From positions 1 through 24,349 of the forward strand of contig CAJJXN010000017.1 in assembly GCA_905197115.1 (NCBI GenBank): DNA of 24,349 nucleotides, read 5' to 3'. How positions within the stretch are numbered: the first letter of the stretch is position 1; each line of letters opens with the position of its first letter. The DNA is from an uncultured Bacillota bacterium (lineage in GTDB: Bacteria > Bacillota_I > Bacilli_A > RFN20 > CAG-631). Shown here piece after piece: positions 1-8,216 of the stretch. The notes beneath the pieces are model-generated. The model did not search any database. It was not told the DNA's origin and worked only from the letters and a program-made list of their open reading frames with translations. The translations under genes were made by a program, and so were the position numbers.

Positions 1-483
1 TGTTGTATCATCAGCAACTTTTTCAATTCTTTGTTCAAGAGATTCCATATTTGTATATTCAAGTAAAATGTTTTCTACTTTAGAAGCATCAATTTTATAT
101 TGAACAGTCATTTGGATACGCATGGTTTGCGCATCACTTGAATAAGAAGCCGTGTTAATATCAAGTTTTTGAATGGTTGTATCAAAATATGTATACGAAT
201 GGGTCATATAAAAATCAAAATATGTTCCTGGAAAACGCACATCGACAACTCGTCCTAAACTTTTTACAACTGCCACTTGACCCGCTTCTACTTGATGGAA
301 AGAACCTGGAATAAATAAAGCTAAAAGAATCGCAAATCCTGCTACACAACAAGAAATAATATTGATTTTCTTTTTGTGTTTTACATCTTTTACTTTTTTT
401 GTTTTAGCATTGTTTGCAATCAAACCAGCTAAACCTACAAAAATCATAACAATAAAAACAAGAAATAAAATAGTTCTAATCAT
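1..483 (-). CDS. SPFH/band-7 (prohibitin/HflC-like) membrane protein, 5' part only
   Basis: The first 161 codons are visible; the gene continues past the left edge. The start is an ATG preceded by GGGGG at 8 nt. Two hydrophobic segments are seen (about residues 4-24 and 41-60), separated by a Lys-rich linker. After the second comes an SPFH-type start: a V-E-A-G-Q-V-A-V-V stretch at 65-73, a G-R-V-x-D-V-R-F-P-G-T-Y segment at 77-88, and a T-M-R-I-Q-M-T-V-Q-Y-K-I strand at 120-131. SPFH proteins form oligomeric membrane rings or microdomains and often modulate membrane proteases; the exact role here is unknown. The gene is preceded by its own promoter, a yybP-ykoY-type riboswitch and an intrinsic terminator, so its expression is probably Mn2+-dependent. 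That is unusual for an SPFH gene. It could be an HflC-, prohibitin- or stomatin-type member; the missing C-terminus would decide. Confidence 0.85.
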   Translation of the reverse strand, partial: MIRTILFLVFIVMIFVGLAGLIANNAKTKKVKDVKHKKKINIISCCVAGFAILLALFIPGSFHQVEAGQVAVVKSLGRVVDVRFPGTYFDFYMTHSYTYFDTTIQKLDINTASYSSDAQTMRIQMTVQYKIDASKVENILLEYTNMESLEQRIEKVADDTT

Positions 484-522
484 AATTCATTCCCCCTATT
501 ATAAACTATTGTTTCTAACCGA

Positions 523-562
523 TAAAAAAGACCATGGTTCCTTTCTTATCGAACCATGGTCT
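523..562 (-). terminator. Intrinsic terminator of the Mn2+ riboswitch expression platform
   Basis: A perfect 12-bp inverted repeat (AGACCATGGTTC at 529-540 against 551-562) with a 10-nt loop is followed on the minus strand by a run of six T. The 5' arm (551-562) overlaps the 3' strand of the riboswitch P1 helix. Formation of P1 and of the terminator are therefore mutually exclusive, as expected of a transcription-control platform in which the bound aptamer allows read-through. Confidence 0.88.
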
Positions 563-640
563 GGCGAAATCTTGTGGATTAATATACTCAGATAAATATC
601 GTGTTGTTGAAGTATATTCTAGTACGCTACTCCCCATGTC
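551..640 (-). ncRNA. yybP-ykoY-type (manganese) riboswitch aptamer
   Basis: Read on the minus strand, the leader contains CATGGGGAGTAGCG (625-638) and CGCCAGACCATGG (554-566). These match the two sides of the conserved yybP-ykoY junction: helix P1 (CATGG with CCATG), the internal loop made of GGAGTAG and the CAGAC-type strand, then a GCG/CGC helix. Between them lies an arm with TCAACAACACG, resembling the A-rich loop L3 that docks on L1 to create the metal site. The aptamer lies between a good promoter and a terminator whose 5' arm it shares. Known members bind Mn2+ and usually turn genes on. The central arm was matched by eye only, so its exact pairing is uncertain. Confidence 0.8.
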
Positions 641-646
641 ACTTAT

Positions 647-675
647 ATTTTATCATTTCATTTTATTTTTTTCAA
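647..675 (-). promoter_or_regulatory. Sigma-A-type promoter of the riboswitch/SPFH transcript
   Basis: Minus strand -35 TTGAAA (670-675), a 17-bp spacer and -10 TAAAAT (647-652). Transcription would begin near 640, just before the first conserved riboswitch nucleotides, which fits the aptamer position. The promoter lies downstream of the prs stop codon and makes the SPFH gene a separate unit. Confidence 0.75.
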
Positions 676-720
676 TAAAAATCGTATGGATTTCTACTAT
701 ATTACAAATGTAATATTTAT

Positions 721-1680
721 TTATTTTAGCGTTTTTAAAAATTCTTTATGAGCTTCTGAAAGTGATTTTCCATGTTCAATATGCTCAATAATTTTTGCAA
801 ATAATGGAGCCATTGATATCACTTCAATTTTATCTGATTTCTTTTCTTCACTTAAAGGAATACTATCACTAATCACGACTTTTTCAAAACAAGAAGCATT
901 AATTTTGTCAACTGCATCTAAACTTAATACACCATGAGAAATTGCCGCATAAACTTTTAATGCACCCATTTCTTTTAATACTTTTGCTGCTTGACATAAT
1001 GTACCAGCAGTATCTACAATGTCATCAATAATGATGACATTTTTTCCTTTAACCTCACCGACAACACTTACTACTTGAGCAACATTTGGTTTTGGTCTTC
1101 TTTTGTCAATTATCGCAATTGGCGCTCCTAATTTTTCGGCTAATTTACGAGCACGAACAACGCCTCCATGATCTGGAGAAACAACTACTATGTTTTCCAT
1201 TTGGGCTTTTTCAAAATATTTTACAAATATTGGGATAGCTGAAACATCATCAACGGGGCATGAGAAAAAGCCTTGTATTTGCGGAGCATGTAAATCAGTA
1301 GCAACAACTCTATCTACTCCTGCCACTTGTAATAAATCTGCTACTAAACGTGCAGTAATTGGTTGTCTAGCTTTAGCTTTGCGATCTTGTCTAGCATAAC
1401 CAAAATAAGGTATAATCGCTGTAATTTCTTTGGCACTTGCTCGTTTTAAAGCATCACAACAAATTAATAATTCCATTAATTTTTCACTTACAGGAGCACA
1501 TGTGGATTGAATGACATATACTTTATCCCCTCTAAATGATTGTTTTCCTTCAAATAAAATTTCACCATCTGCAAAATGAGTTAATTCTGAGTCCATAATT
1601 GGTACATCCAAAATTTTTGCAATATCTTCTGTCAATTTTTTGTTTGCACTTAAACAAACTAATTTAATTCCATCTAGCAT
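721..1680 (-). CDS. prs: Ribose-phosphate pyrophosphokinase (PRPP synthetase)
   Basis: Makes 5-phosphoribosyl-1-pyrophosphate from ribose 5-phosphate and ATP in the cytosol, for purine, pyrimidine, NAD, His and Trp synthesis. The 319 residues match the normal class I length. Diagnostic stretches are the flexible-loop and ATP-site motif Y-F-G-Y-A-R-Q-D-R-K (92-101), the T-D-L-H-A-P-Q-I-Q-G-F-F metal/ATP segment (128-139), and the PRPP-binding D-D-I-V-D-T-A-G-T loop (219-227). The ATG has GGGG about 9 nt upstream. It is the last gene of the long minus-strand run, 66 bp after the shortened glmU. The glmU-prs pairing is also known in Bacillus. No clear terminator follows the stop; only a 7-bp AT-rich hairpin without a T tail is seen at 699-716. 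Confidence 0.96.
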   Translation of the reverse strand: MLDGIKLVCLSANKKLTEDIAKILDVPIMDSELTHFADGEILFEGKQSFRGDKVYVIQSTCAPVSEKLMELLICCDALKRASAKEITAIIPYFGYARQDRKAKARQPITARLVADLLQVAGVDRVVATDLHAPQIQGFFSCPVDDVSAIPIFVKYFEKAQMENIVVVSPDHGGVVRARKLAEKLGAPIAIIDKRRPKPNVAQVVSVVGEVKGKNVIIIDDIVDTAGTLCQAAKVLKEMGALKVYAAISHGVLSLDAVDKINASCFEKVVISDSIPLSEEKKSDKIEVISMAPLFAKIIEHIEHGKSLSEAHKEFLKTLK

Positions 1681-1746
1681 CGTTGTTACCCCGTTTGATC
1701 AATTTTATTGATACTACCCTTTCTTTAATTCAAATTTTTGGAATTT

Positions 1747-2700
1747 TTACTTTTTAACAATTCCGTTTTCTATTATACCACAATCTTTGACAATTGTATC
1801 TTGTAAGAAAACATTTGGACCAATTTTACAATTTGCGCCAATGATTGTGTTTTTAAATAATTGCGTATTTGGATAAAGAATGGTGTCATTACCAATTAAA
1901 ACATCTTTTCCTATATAAGTGGTATCCGGATCCATAATTGTGACTCCATTTAACATATGCTTTTCATTAATTCTTTTTTGAATAATTTTAGTTGCTTTGG
2001 CTAATTGAATACGATCGTTTACTCCTAAAAATTCACTCGAATCAGAAGTTTTATAACAAGTCACTTTTTTCTTATCTTGAACCATTAACTGAAAAATATC
2101 CGTTAAATAATATTCATTTTGGGCATTGCTTGGTTGTAATTTTAAAATATAATTTAATAATTCATTCGTATCAATTACATAAACTCCCGTATTAATTGTA
2201 CGAATTTTTTTAATTTCTTCACTTGCATCTCTTTCTTCTACAATTTTTAATAAACGATTTTGTTCTTTCACTAATCTTCCATAACCAAATGGATTCTCTA
2301 CTTCTGCTTCTAAAATCGTCGCTTGATTCTGTTCATCTTGATGAAACTTTAATAAAGCTTGTAATGTTTCTTTTTTTAATAAAGGTGTATCACCACATAC
2401 AATTACTGCAACTTGATCTTTTTTTAAAAGAGGCAAGGTTTGTAAAATTGCATGGCCTGTTCCTTTTTGTTCCAATTGATAAACATATTCACTTTTATCT
2501 TTAAGGACCTCTTGAACTTCGTTTGCTTTATACCCTACAATTGTGATTAATTTTGTAATTTCTGCTTCTTTTAATGAATCCACTACATATTCAATCATAC
2601 ATTTATCAAAAATTGGAAAACAAACTTTTGCCGTTTCATTATAGATTGAACGCATTCTCGTTCCCTTACCTGCGGCTAAAATAATTCCTACTACATCCAT
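1747..2700 (-). CDS. glmU: UDP-N-acetylglucosamine pyrophosphorylase, GlmU-type, lacking most of the acetyltransferase domain
   Basis: The N-terminal domain uridylylates GlcNAc-1-phosphate to UDP-GlcNAc, the precursor of peptidoglycan and teichoic acids. The nucleotidyltransferase motifs are intact: L-A-A-G-K-G-T-R-M (8-16), Q-K-G-T-G-H-A (78-84), C-G-D-T-P-L-L (102-108), and the G-V-N-D-R hinge (226-230). From about 250 the protein begins the left-handed beta-helix (hexapeptide coils such as YIGKDV and TIIGAN), but it stops at residue 317. GlmU is normally about 450 residues. The missing part carries the acetyl-CoA site and catalytic His of the glucosamine-1-phosphate acetyltransferase. The 66-bp gap to prs shows no obvious continuation. 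The start has AGGAGG 8 nt upstream, and the gene follows polC by 11 bp. Pyrophosphorylase activity is likely; acetyltransferase activity is unlikely. Confidence 0.85.
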   Translation of the reverse strand: MDVVGIILAAGKGTRMRSIYNETAKVCFPIFDKCMIEYVVDSLKEAEITKLITIVGYKANEVQEVLKDKSEYVYQLEQKGTGHAILQTLPLLKKDQVAVIVCGDTPLLKKETLQALLKFHQDEQNQATILEAEVENPFGYGRLVKEQNRLLKIVEERDASEEIKKIRTINTGVYVIDTNELLNYILKLQPSNAQNEYYLTDIFQLMVQDKKKVTCYKTSDSSEFLGVNDRIQLAKATKIIQKRINEKHMLNGVTIMDPDTTYIGKDVLIGNDTILYPNTQLFKNTIIGANCKIGPNVFLQDTIVKDCGIIENGIVKK

Positions 2701-2711
2701 TTTTCTACCTC

Positions 2712-5700
2712 CTAAAATAATGTTAATTGATCCATATCGTTTAATGATTTTAATACTCCGATAGAATCTAAAAATTTAATATTCGTTGTATTTAATTTCG
2801 TTCTCTTTATTAAGTCTTCTTTTGAAACGAAAGGTTGAGAATTTCTCGCTTCTACCACTGATTTTGCAGCTTGCGCACCTAATCCATCAATGGCCATAAA
2901 TGGAGGGATAATCGTATTATGATCATAATCCACAACAAAGTCTTCATCCATTGAACGTTCTAAATCAATATTAGCAAATTTAATTCCACGATGAAACATT
3001 TCAATAGCAATTTCATAAACAGTTTCTAAAGCATCTTCTTTTGGAGTCAACTTTTCTTTATTATTTTTCTTATTTTGAATATCAAAATATTTTTCTTTAA
3101 CTGCGCTTTCTCCTGCAATTAATGTAGCCACATCATATGTATCACATCGAGTTGTAAAGTAGGTTGCATAGTATTCTAAAGGCTTATAATATTTATACCA
3201 AGCCACACGAATAGACATCATTGTATAAGCCACCGCATGCGCTTTAGGAAACATATATTTAATTTTTTTACATGAATCAATATACCATTCTGGAACATTA
3301 TGTTCACGCATGATTTTTTCTTGTGGCTCTGTAAGGGTTGTTTTAGCTTTTCTGACATTTTCCATAATCGTAAAAGAATCGAGTGGTTCTAATCCATATT
3401 CTAACATAGTAACCATAATGTCATCACGACAGCCAATTACATTCATCAATTCACAGGTTTCATTTTTAATTAAATCTCTCGCATTTCCAAACCAAACATC
3501 CGTTCCATGGGAAAGACCACATATTTGAATTAATTCAGAGAAATTTTTAGGGGATGTCTCTGCTAACATACGTCTAGCAAGACTAGTACCAAACTCTGGA
3601 AGTCCTGCTGCACCTAATTCTTTAATTTCTAAAGCATTTCCACCAATAAATTGTTTTAAAACATTTTCATCATTCATTGGAATCGATTTTGGATCAATTC
3701 CTGTTAAATTTTGTAACATTCTTAAAGCAGTTGGATCCACGTGCCCTAGCATATCTAGTTTTAAAACATTATCGTGAATGGATTCAAATGCAAAATGAGT
3801 TGTTAGCCAATCGGATGAAACATCATCCGCTGGGAACTGAATGGGTGTAAAATCATACACTTCCATATCTGAAGGAATAACAATCAATCCTCCAGGGTGT
3901 TGACCTGTCGTTCTTTTTGTTCCTTCAATCATTTTTGCTAAGCGTACTGCTTCTGCATTAGAGATGGTTTTATTTTTCTTTTCATAATATTTTTTAGCAA
4001 ATCCAAAAGCGGTTTTAGAAGCTGCAGTAGAAATCGTTCCAGCACGGAAAACATAATCTTTACCGAACAATTCACGAATATAAGCATGCGCTCTTTCTTG
4101 ATATTTCCCTGAGAAATTTAAATCAATATCTGGAACTTTATCGCCTTTGAACCCTAAGAATGTTTCAAAAGGAATGTTATGTCCATCCCCTTTCATCGTA
4201 TGATTACATTTAGGGCATGGCATATCAGGTAAATCATAACCACTTTTTACTTTCTTTTCATCAATGCTAAAATCACTATAGCCACAATTTGGGCAACGAT
4301 AATGTGGTCGTAAAGGATTTACTTCGGTAATACCAGAACATGTGGCAACAAAAGACGAACCAACAGATCCTCTTGATCCAACTAAAAAGCCATCTAAATT
4401 GGATTTGATAACCGTTTTTGAAGCAATAATATAAATAACAGAATACCCATTGGAAATAATTGAATTTAATTCTTTTTCAAGACGTTGTTTTACAATATCA
4501 GGTAGTGGGTCCCCATACATTTTATGCGCTGTTTCATAACAAATTCTTTTTAAATCCTCGTCCGAATTTTCAAGAGAAGGCGGATAAAGTTTAGAATGTA
4601 CTGGCTTCACATCTTCAATCATATCGGCAATTTTATTGGTATTTGTAACCACATATTCAAAAACTTCTTCCTTGGATAAATAAGGATAAGCTTCTAACAT
4701 TTGTTTGGTTGTTTTAAGTTCTTGAATAGGGTATTGAAAAATTCTTTTTTGATAATCATGTAATGGATGGAAGCCACCTCCATTAGCAGGTGTATCAATT
4801 AAAATTTCACGAGCAATTGCTTGTTGTTTCGTCGCATAATGCACATCTCCCGTTGCCACAATTATTTTGTTTAATTCTTTGGCTGCTTGGATGATGGCTT
4901 TTAAAATTTCTTGAATTCTTTCCATTGATTCAACTTTATCTGTATCGACTAAAATTTGATATTGGTCTAAAGGTTGAATTTCAATATAATCGTAAAACGC
5001 AATTGCTTTTCTTAATTCTTCTTCGGATTTTGTGCTCGCAATTTCAAAAACTTCTCCACGAGCACAACTACTTCCAATTAATAATCCTTCTTTATATTCT
5101 TCAACCACATTTTTAGGAACAAGAGACGTTTCCGTAAAATAAGTTGTGTTCGCTACACTAATTAATTTAAATAAATTTTTTAAACCTTCCTTATTTTTTA
5201 CAAGCAAATTCGTATGATATGGCTTTGCTCTTTTAATCGCTTCATTGGATTGAAGTTGAGCCAAATCCGCATGTGTAATCGCCATATTTTCTTGTAAAAT
5301 TTTCGATAACATCACATCATATACTTCTTTTAAAACATATGCATCATAGTCTGCTCTATGAGCACTTTCTTCATCATAATCAATATTTTCACGACGCGCA
5401 ATCGCACCAAGTGAATGTTTGGATTGATCTTTGTTTAATACCCTAGATAAAGGTAAAGTATCAATAATTGGATTTTCAATTTTATGACCAAATGCTTGCT
5501 CTAAAAATCCTACGTCGAAAGTTGCATTATGTGCCATAATAATGCTATCTTTTAAAAATTCTTTAATTCTTGGTAATTCTTCTTGTAATGATTTTTTATC
5601 TTTTAACATTGCATCATCAATATGCGTTAAATTCTTTGTTAAGGACTTCAAACGGAATCCTGGGTTGATTAGAATATCTATTGTTTCTATTTCTTGGTTA

Positions 5701-7043
5701 TTTTTAAATTTGATTGCCCCAAATTCTATAATTGTATCAAACCGAGAAGATAATCCCGTTGTTTCAATATCAAATGCGACATAAGTTGCATCTCTTAAAT
5801 CAATAGAGGAAGGATTTTGAATAATATTTAAGGTTTTAGGAACTACATTTGTTTCTAAACCATATATAATTTTGATATCTTTTCCTGCTTTTTTTAAAGC
5901 TGCTTGCGCTCTTTGTGCATTCGGAAAAGCTTGAACAGAATTGTGATCTGTAATCGCAATCGCTTTATGTTCAAACTTAGCCGCTAATTTAACCAGTTCA
6001 TCAACAGAACTAATCCCATCCATTGCTGACATTGAAGTATGAGTATGTAATTCAACACGTTTTGTTTGAGCATCATCTATTATTTCTTCATCTTGACTTG
6101 GAATTGTTTCAATTTCAAAGACTTGAATGACATTATCCTTTTCATATTGGTTATACATCAAACTTCCTTTAATTTGAACCCATTGTTGGTTTAAAGAAGC
6201 GATAAAATCAGCATTATATTTCTTTGTTACATACATATTTGCGATATAAGATGTTTTATAATTTGTAACATAAAGTTTAAATCTTTTTTTATTGATTCCA
6301 TCGTCTAAAACATCAAACACTTTACAAGAAACATCAATATCAACAATATCACTATCAATTTTATCTAAAGCTACTTTTTCAAAAATTTTGTTTTTAAAGT
6401 TTTGCGCACTTGGTCGACCATAATAAGATGGTGCGCTATTTTTATAATTAAAGGAAGGCTTTACATCTGTAGTTGTTGGTTGATTCATTGTTCTTTGTTG
6501 CTTTTCTTGAGAAAATTTTGAAAAAACATTTTGTATATCTTTATCATAATCAAAAATAACATCTTCTTTTTCAACATAAACAAATTGAATTTCTACATTA
6601 AAACCGGCAGCTTGTAAAAATCTTTGAATTCTATCTTTTTTTTCATTTAAAATATTTTCTTTTAAAACACTATCAAAAGTAATATTTAATTTATTATTTC
6701 TTACAACAAATTGTTGTTGTTTTATAAACTCTAATTGAGGATTATTATTTTCCTTCATCTCAATATATTGAATCACGTAATCTTGCAAAATTTTAGGCGT
6801 TATTGTTTGATTTTCAACTTCTAAATATAAAGCAACTGAAGTGCTTAAAGCTAATTTTAATTTTTCAACTAATTCAATATAAACAGAAGCAGGAATAAAG
6901 TCTTTTAAATGAAATTGAATGGTATAAAATTGATTATTTAAATTCGAAATATCTAAAGTAGCAGAAAGAAGTTTTCCTCCTTCAAAATAAGAAAAACTAC
7001 TATTTGACATATTCGCTTTTTTCAATAATTCTACAATTTCCAT
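2712..7043 (-). CDS. polC: DNA polymerase III alpha subunit, PolC type (Gram-positive)
   Basis: The replicative polymerase with built-in 3'-5' proofreading. Its 1443 residues are close to the 1437 of Bacillus subtilis PolC. In order: a variable N-terminal region (1-215), an OB-fold region (about 230-320), the start of the PHP domain (E-L-H-T-H-T-S-M-S at 331-339), an inserted DEDD exonuclease with F-D-I-E-T-T-G at 424-430, the rest of PHP (I-V-A-T-G-D-V-H-Y near 728-736), a zinc ribbon (C-P-N-C at 917-920 and C-P-K-C at 943-946), and the palm with the catalytic P-D-I-D-L-N-F-S-G at 971-979. The protein ends in D-Q-L-T-L-F, a beta-clamp-binding pentapeptide type. The ATG has AAAGGAG at 8 nt. 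It lies 24 bp after rseP; proS, which separates these genes in Bacillus, is absent. Confidence 0.98.
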   Translation of the reverse strand: MEIVELLKKANMSNSSFSYFEGGKLLSATLDISNLNNQFYTIQFHLKDFIPASVYIELVEKLKLALSTSVALYLEVENQTITPKILQDYVIQYIEMKENNNPQLEFIKQQQFVVRNNKLNITFDSVLKENILNEKKDRIQRFLQAAGFNVEIQFVYVEKEDVIFDYDKDIQNVFSKFSQEKQQRTMNQPTTTDVKPSFNYKNSAPSYYGRPSAQNFKNKIFEKVALDKIDSDIVDIDVSCKVFDVLDDGINKKRFKLYVTNYKTSYIANMYVTKKYNADFIASLNQQWVQIKGSLMYNQYEKDNVIQVFEIETIPSQDEEIIDDAQTKRVELHTHTSMSAMDGISSVDELVKLAAKFEHKAIAITDHNSVQAFPNAQRAQAALKKAGKDIKIIYGLETNVVPKTLNIIQNPSSIDLRDATYVAFDIETTGLSSRFDTIIEFGAIKFKNNQEIETIDILINPGFRLKSLTKNLTHIDDAMLKDKKSLQEELPRIKEFLKDSIIMAHNATFDVGFLEQAFGHKIENPIIDTLPLSRVLNKDQSKHSLGAIARRENIDYDEESAHRADYDAYVLKEVYDVMLSKILQENMAITHADLAQLQSNEAIKRAKPYHTNLLVKNKEGLKNLFKLISVANTTYFTETSLVPKNVVEEYKEGLLIGSSCARGEVFEIASTKSEEELRKAIAFYDYIEIQPLDQYQILVDTDKVESMERIQEILKAIIQAAKELNKIIVATGDVHYATKQQAIAREILIDTPANGGGFHPLHDYQKRIFQYPIQELKTTKQMLEAYPYLSKEEVFEYVVTNTNKIADMIEDVKPVHSKLYPPSLENSDEDLKRICYETAHKMYGDPLPDIVKQRLEKELNSIISNGYSVIYIIASKTVIKSNLDGFLVGSRGSVGSSFVATCSGITEVNPLRPHYRCPNCGYSDFSIDEKKVKSGYDLPDMPCPKCNHTMKGDGHNIPFETFLGFKGDKVPDIDLNFSGKYQERAHAYIRELFGKDYVFRAGTISTAASKTAFGFAKKYYEKKNKTISNAEAVRLAKMIEGTKRTTGQHPGGLIVIPSDMEVYDFTPIQFPADDVSSDWLTTHFAFESIHDNVLKLDMLGHVDPTALRMLQNLTGIDPKSIPMNDENVLKQFIGGNALEIKELGAAGLPEFGTSLARRMLAETSPKNFSELIQICGLSHGTDVWFGNARDLIKNETCELMNVIGCRDDIMVTMLEYGLEPLDSFTIMENVRKAKTTLTEPQEKIMREHNVPEWYIDSCKKIKYMFPKAHAVAYTMMSIRVAWYKYYKPLEYYATYFTTRCDTYDVATLIAGESAVKEKYFDIQNKKNNKEKLTPKEDALETVYEIAIEMFHRGIKFANIDLERSMDEDFVVDYDHNTIIPPFMAIDGLGAQAAKSVVEARNSQPFVSKEDLIKRTKLNTTNIKFLDSIGVLKSLNDMDQLTLF

Positions 7044-7067
7044 ATAAAAAACTCCTTTAATTCATCT

Positions 7068-8216
7068 TTAAAATAATCCAATAATATCTTTAATATTAAT
7101 AATAATCATCAATCCAAACAATAAGATAAATCCAATTGAATGAACTAATCCTTCAACTTTTGGGTTCACTTTCTTGCGTGTCACGGCTTCCACTAAAACG
7201 AAGAAAATTCTTCCTCCATCTAAAGCCGGAAATGGGATTAAGTTAAAAAATCCCAAACTAAAGGAAATGGCTCCTGCTATATAAATAATAGGTGTCACAC
7301 CACCAATACTTGAAGCTTGATCCACAGCCTCATAAATTCCTACTAATCCCGACAAGTTTTCAAACTTTCCTGTAAACAATTGTCCAAATGCTTTACACAT
7401 TTCCACAAAATATTCTCCCATAAATGCAAACGTTTTTGGGATAGCTTGGAAAAATCCATACTTTTTCATCGTTGCTTGATAGCCAATTTTATCAAAATAG
7501 TAAATTGACTCTCCATCTTTTTCTTGTACTTTTGACGTCATAACTAAAGTTGCTTCTTTTTCTTCTTTAGCTTTTTTATTTTCTTTATAAGTAAAATGAA
7601 TGGTTCTTTCTTGTCCTTCTGCTGTTGGCTTTGCTTTTAAAATCGCATTTCCAATATCATTAAAATTGTTTGGAACGACTTCTACAATTTGATTTCCATC
7701 CAACAAAACTTCTACTTTTGTAATATATGCTTGATCTGATATTTCCGTTTTAGCTAATTCGCCATTTTCTACGATTCCAATAATCGGTTCAGAAGTATTT
7801 ACAACGCCATAGCCAATTAAAAAGATAAAGAAACATAAGTAAGCAAGAATCATATTAAATAAACCACCAGCTGCTAAGATTAAAATTTTTGGTCCCTTTT
7901 TAGCATTTCCAAAAATTCTCTCTTTTGGTATTGGCTGCTCATTATTATCTAATAATTCTTCGCCTTCTTCTAGTCCTTCTTCACCCGCCATTTTTACAAA
8001 TCCGCCTAAAGGAATCATTCTTATGCAAAAATGAGTTTCCCCTTTTTTATTTGTGTAAATTGCTTTTCCAAAACCAATAGAATACTCATAGCAATATACA
8101 TTAAATTTTTTAGCGAATAATAAATGCCCTAATTCGTGAATCGAAATAGTCGCACATAAAATAATAAAAAATAATAAAATATTTACAATACTCATTAATT
8201 TAAATGCTAAGATCAT
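7068..8216 (-). CDS. rseP: Site-2 intramembrane zinc metalloprotease RseP/RasP
   Basis: A membrane protease that cleaves transmembrane segments, such as anti-sigma factors after site-1 cleavage and remnant signal peptides. Zinc motif H-E-L-G-H at 27-31 lies in the first membrane helix. The L-D-G-G-R motif at 332-336 (preceded by N-L-I-P-F-P-A) supplies the third zinc ligand. A G-G-F-V-K-M loop follows helix 1, and further hydrophobic helices lie at about 110-135, 310-330 and 350-375. The PDZ region between (about 140-240) is divergent. The 382 residues fall in the family range. The start overlaps the end of dxr by 17 bp and has GGAGG 10 nt upstream; M8 is a possible alternative. The dxr-rseP coupling is common in Bacillota. 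Confidence 0.95.
   Translation of the reverse strand: MILAFKLMSIVNILLFFIILCATISIHELGHLLFAKKFNVYCYEYSIGFGKAIYTNKKGETHFCIRMIPLGGFVKMAGEEGLEEGEELLDNNEQPIPKERIFGNAKKGPKILILAAGGLFNMILAYLCFFIFLIGYGVVNTSEPIIGIVENGELAKTEISDQAYITKVEVLLDGNQIVEVVPNNFNDIGNAILKAKPTAEGQERTIHFTYKENKKAKEEKEATLVMTSKVQEKDGESIYYFDKIGYQATMKKYGFFQAIPKTFAFMGEYFVEMCKAFGQLFTGKFENLSGLVGIYEAVDQASSIGGVTPIIYIAGAISFSLGFFNLIPFPALDGGRIFFVLVEAVTRKKVNPKVEGLVHSIGFILLFGLMIIINIKDIIGLF

Noticed and set aside
699..716. Hairpin ATATTAC-AAAT-GTAATAT after prs as a terminator
   Set aside because: Only 7 bp, almost all A-T, with no T run on the minus strand.
1681..1746. Promoter in front of prs (TTGAAT in the glmU-prs gap)
   Set aside because: No acceptable -10 box stands at 16-18 bp from it.
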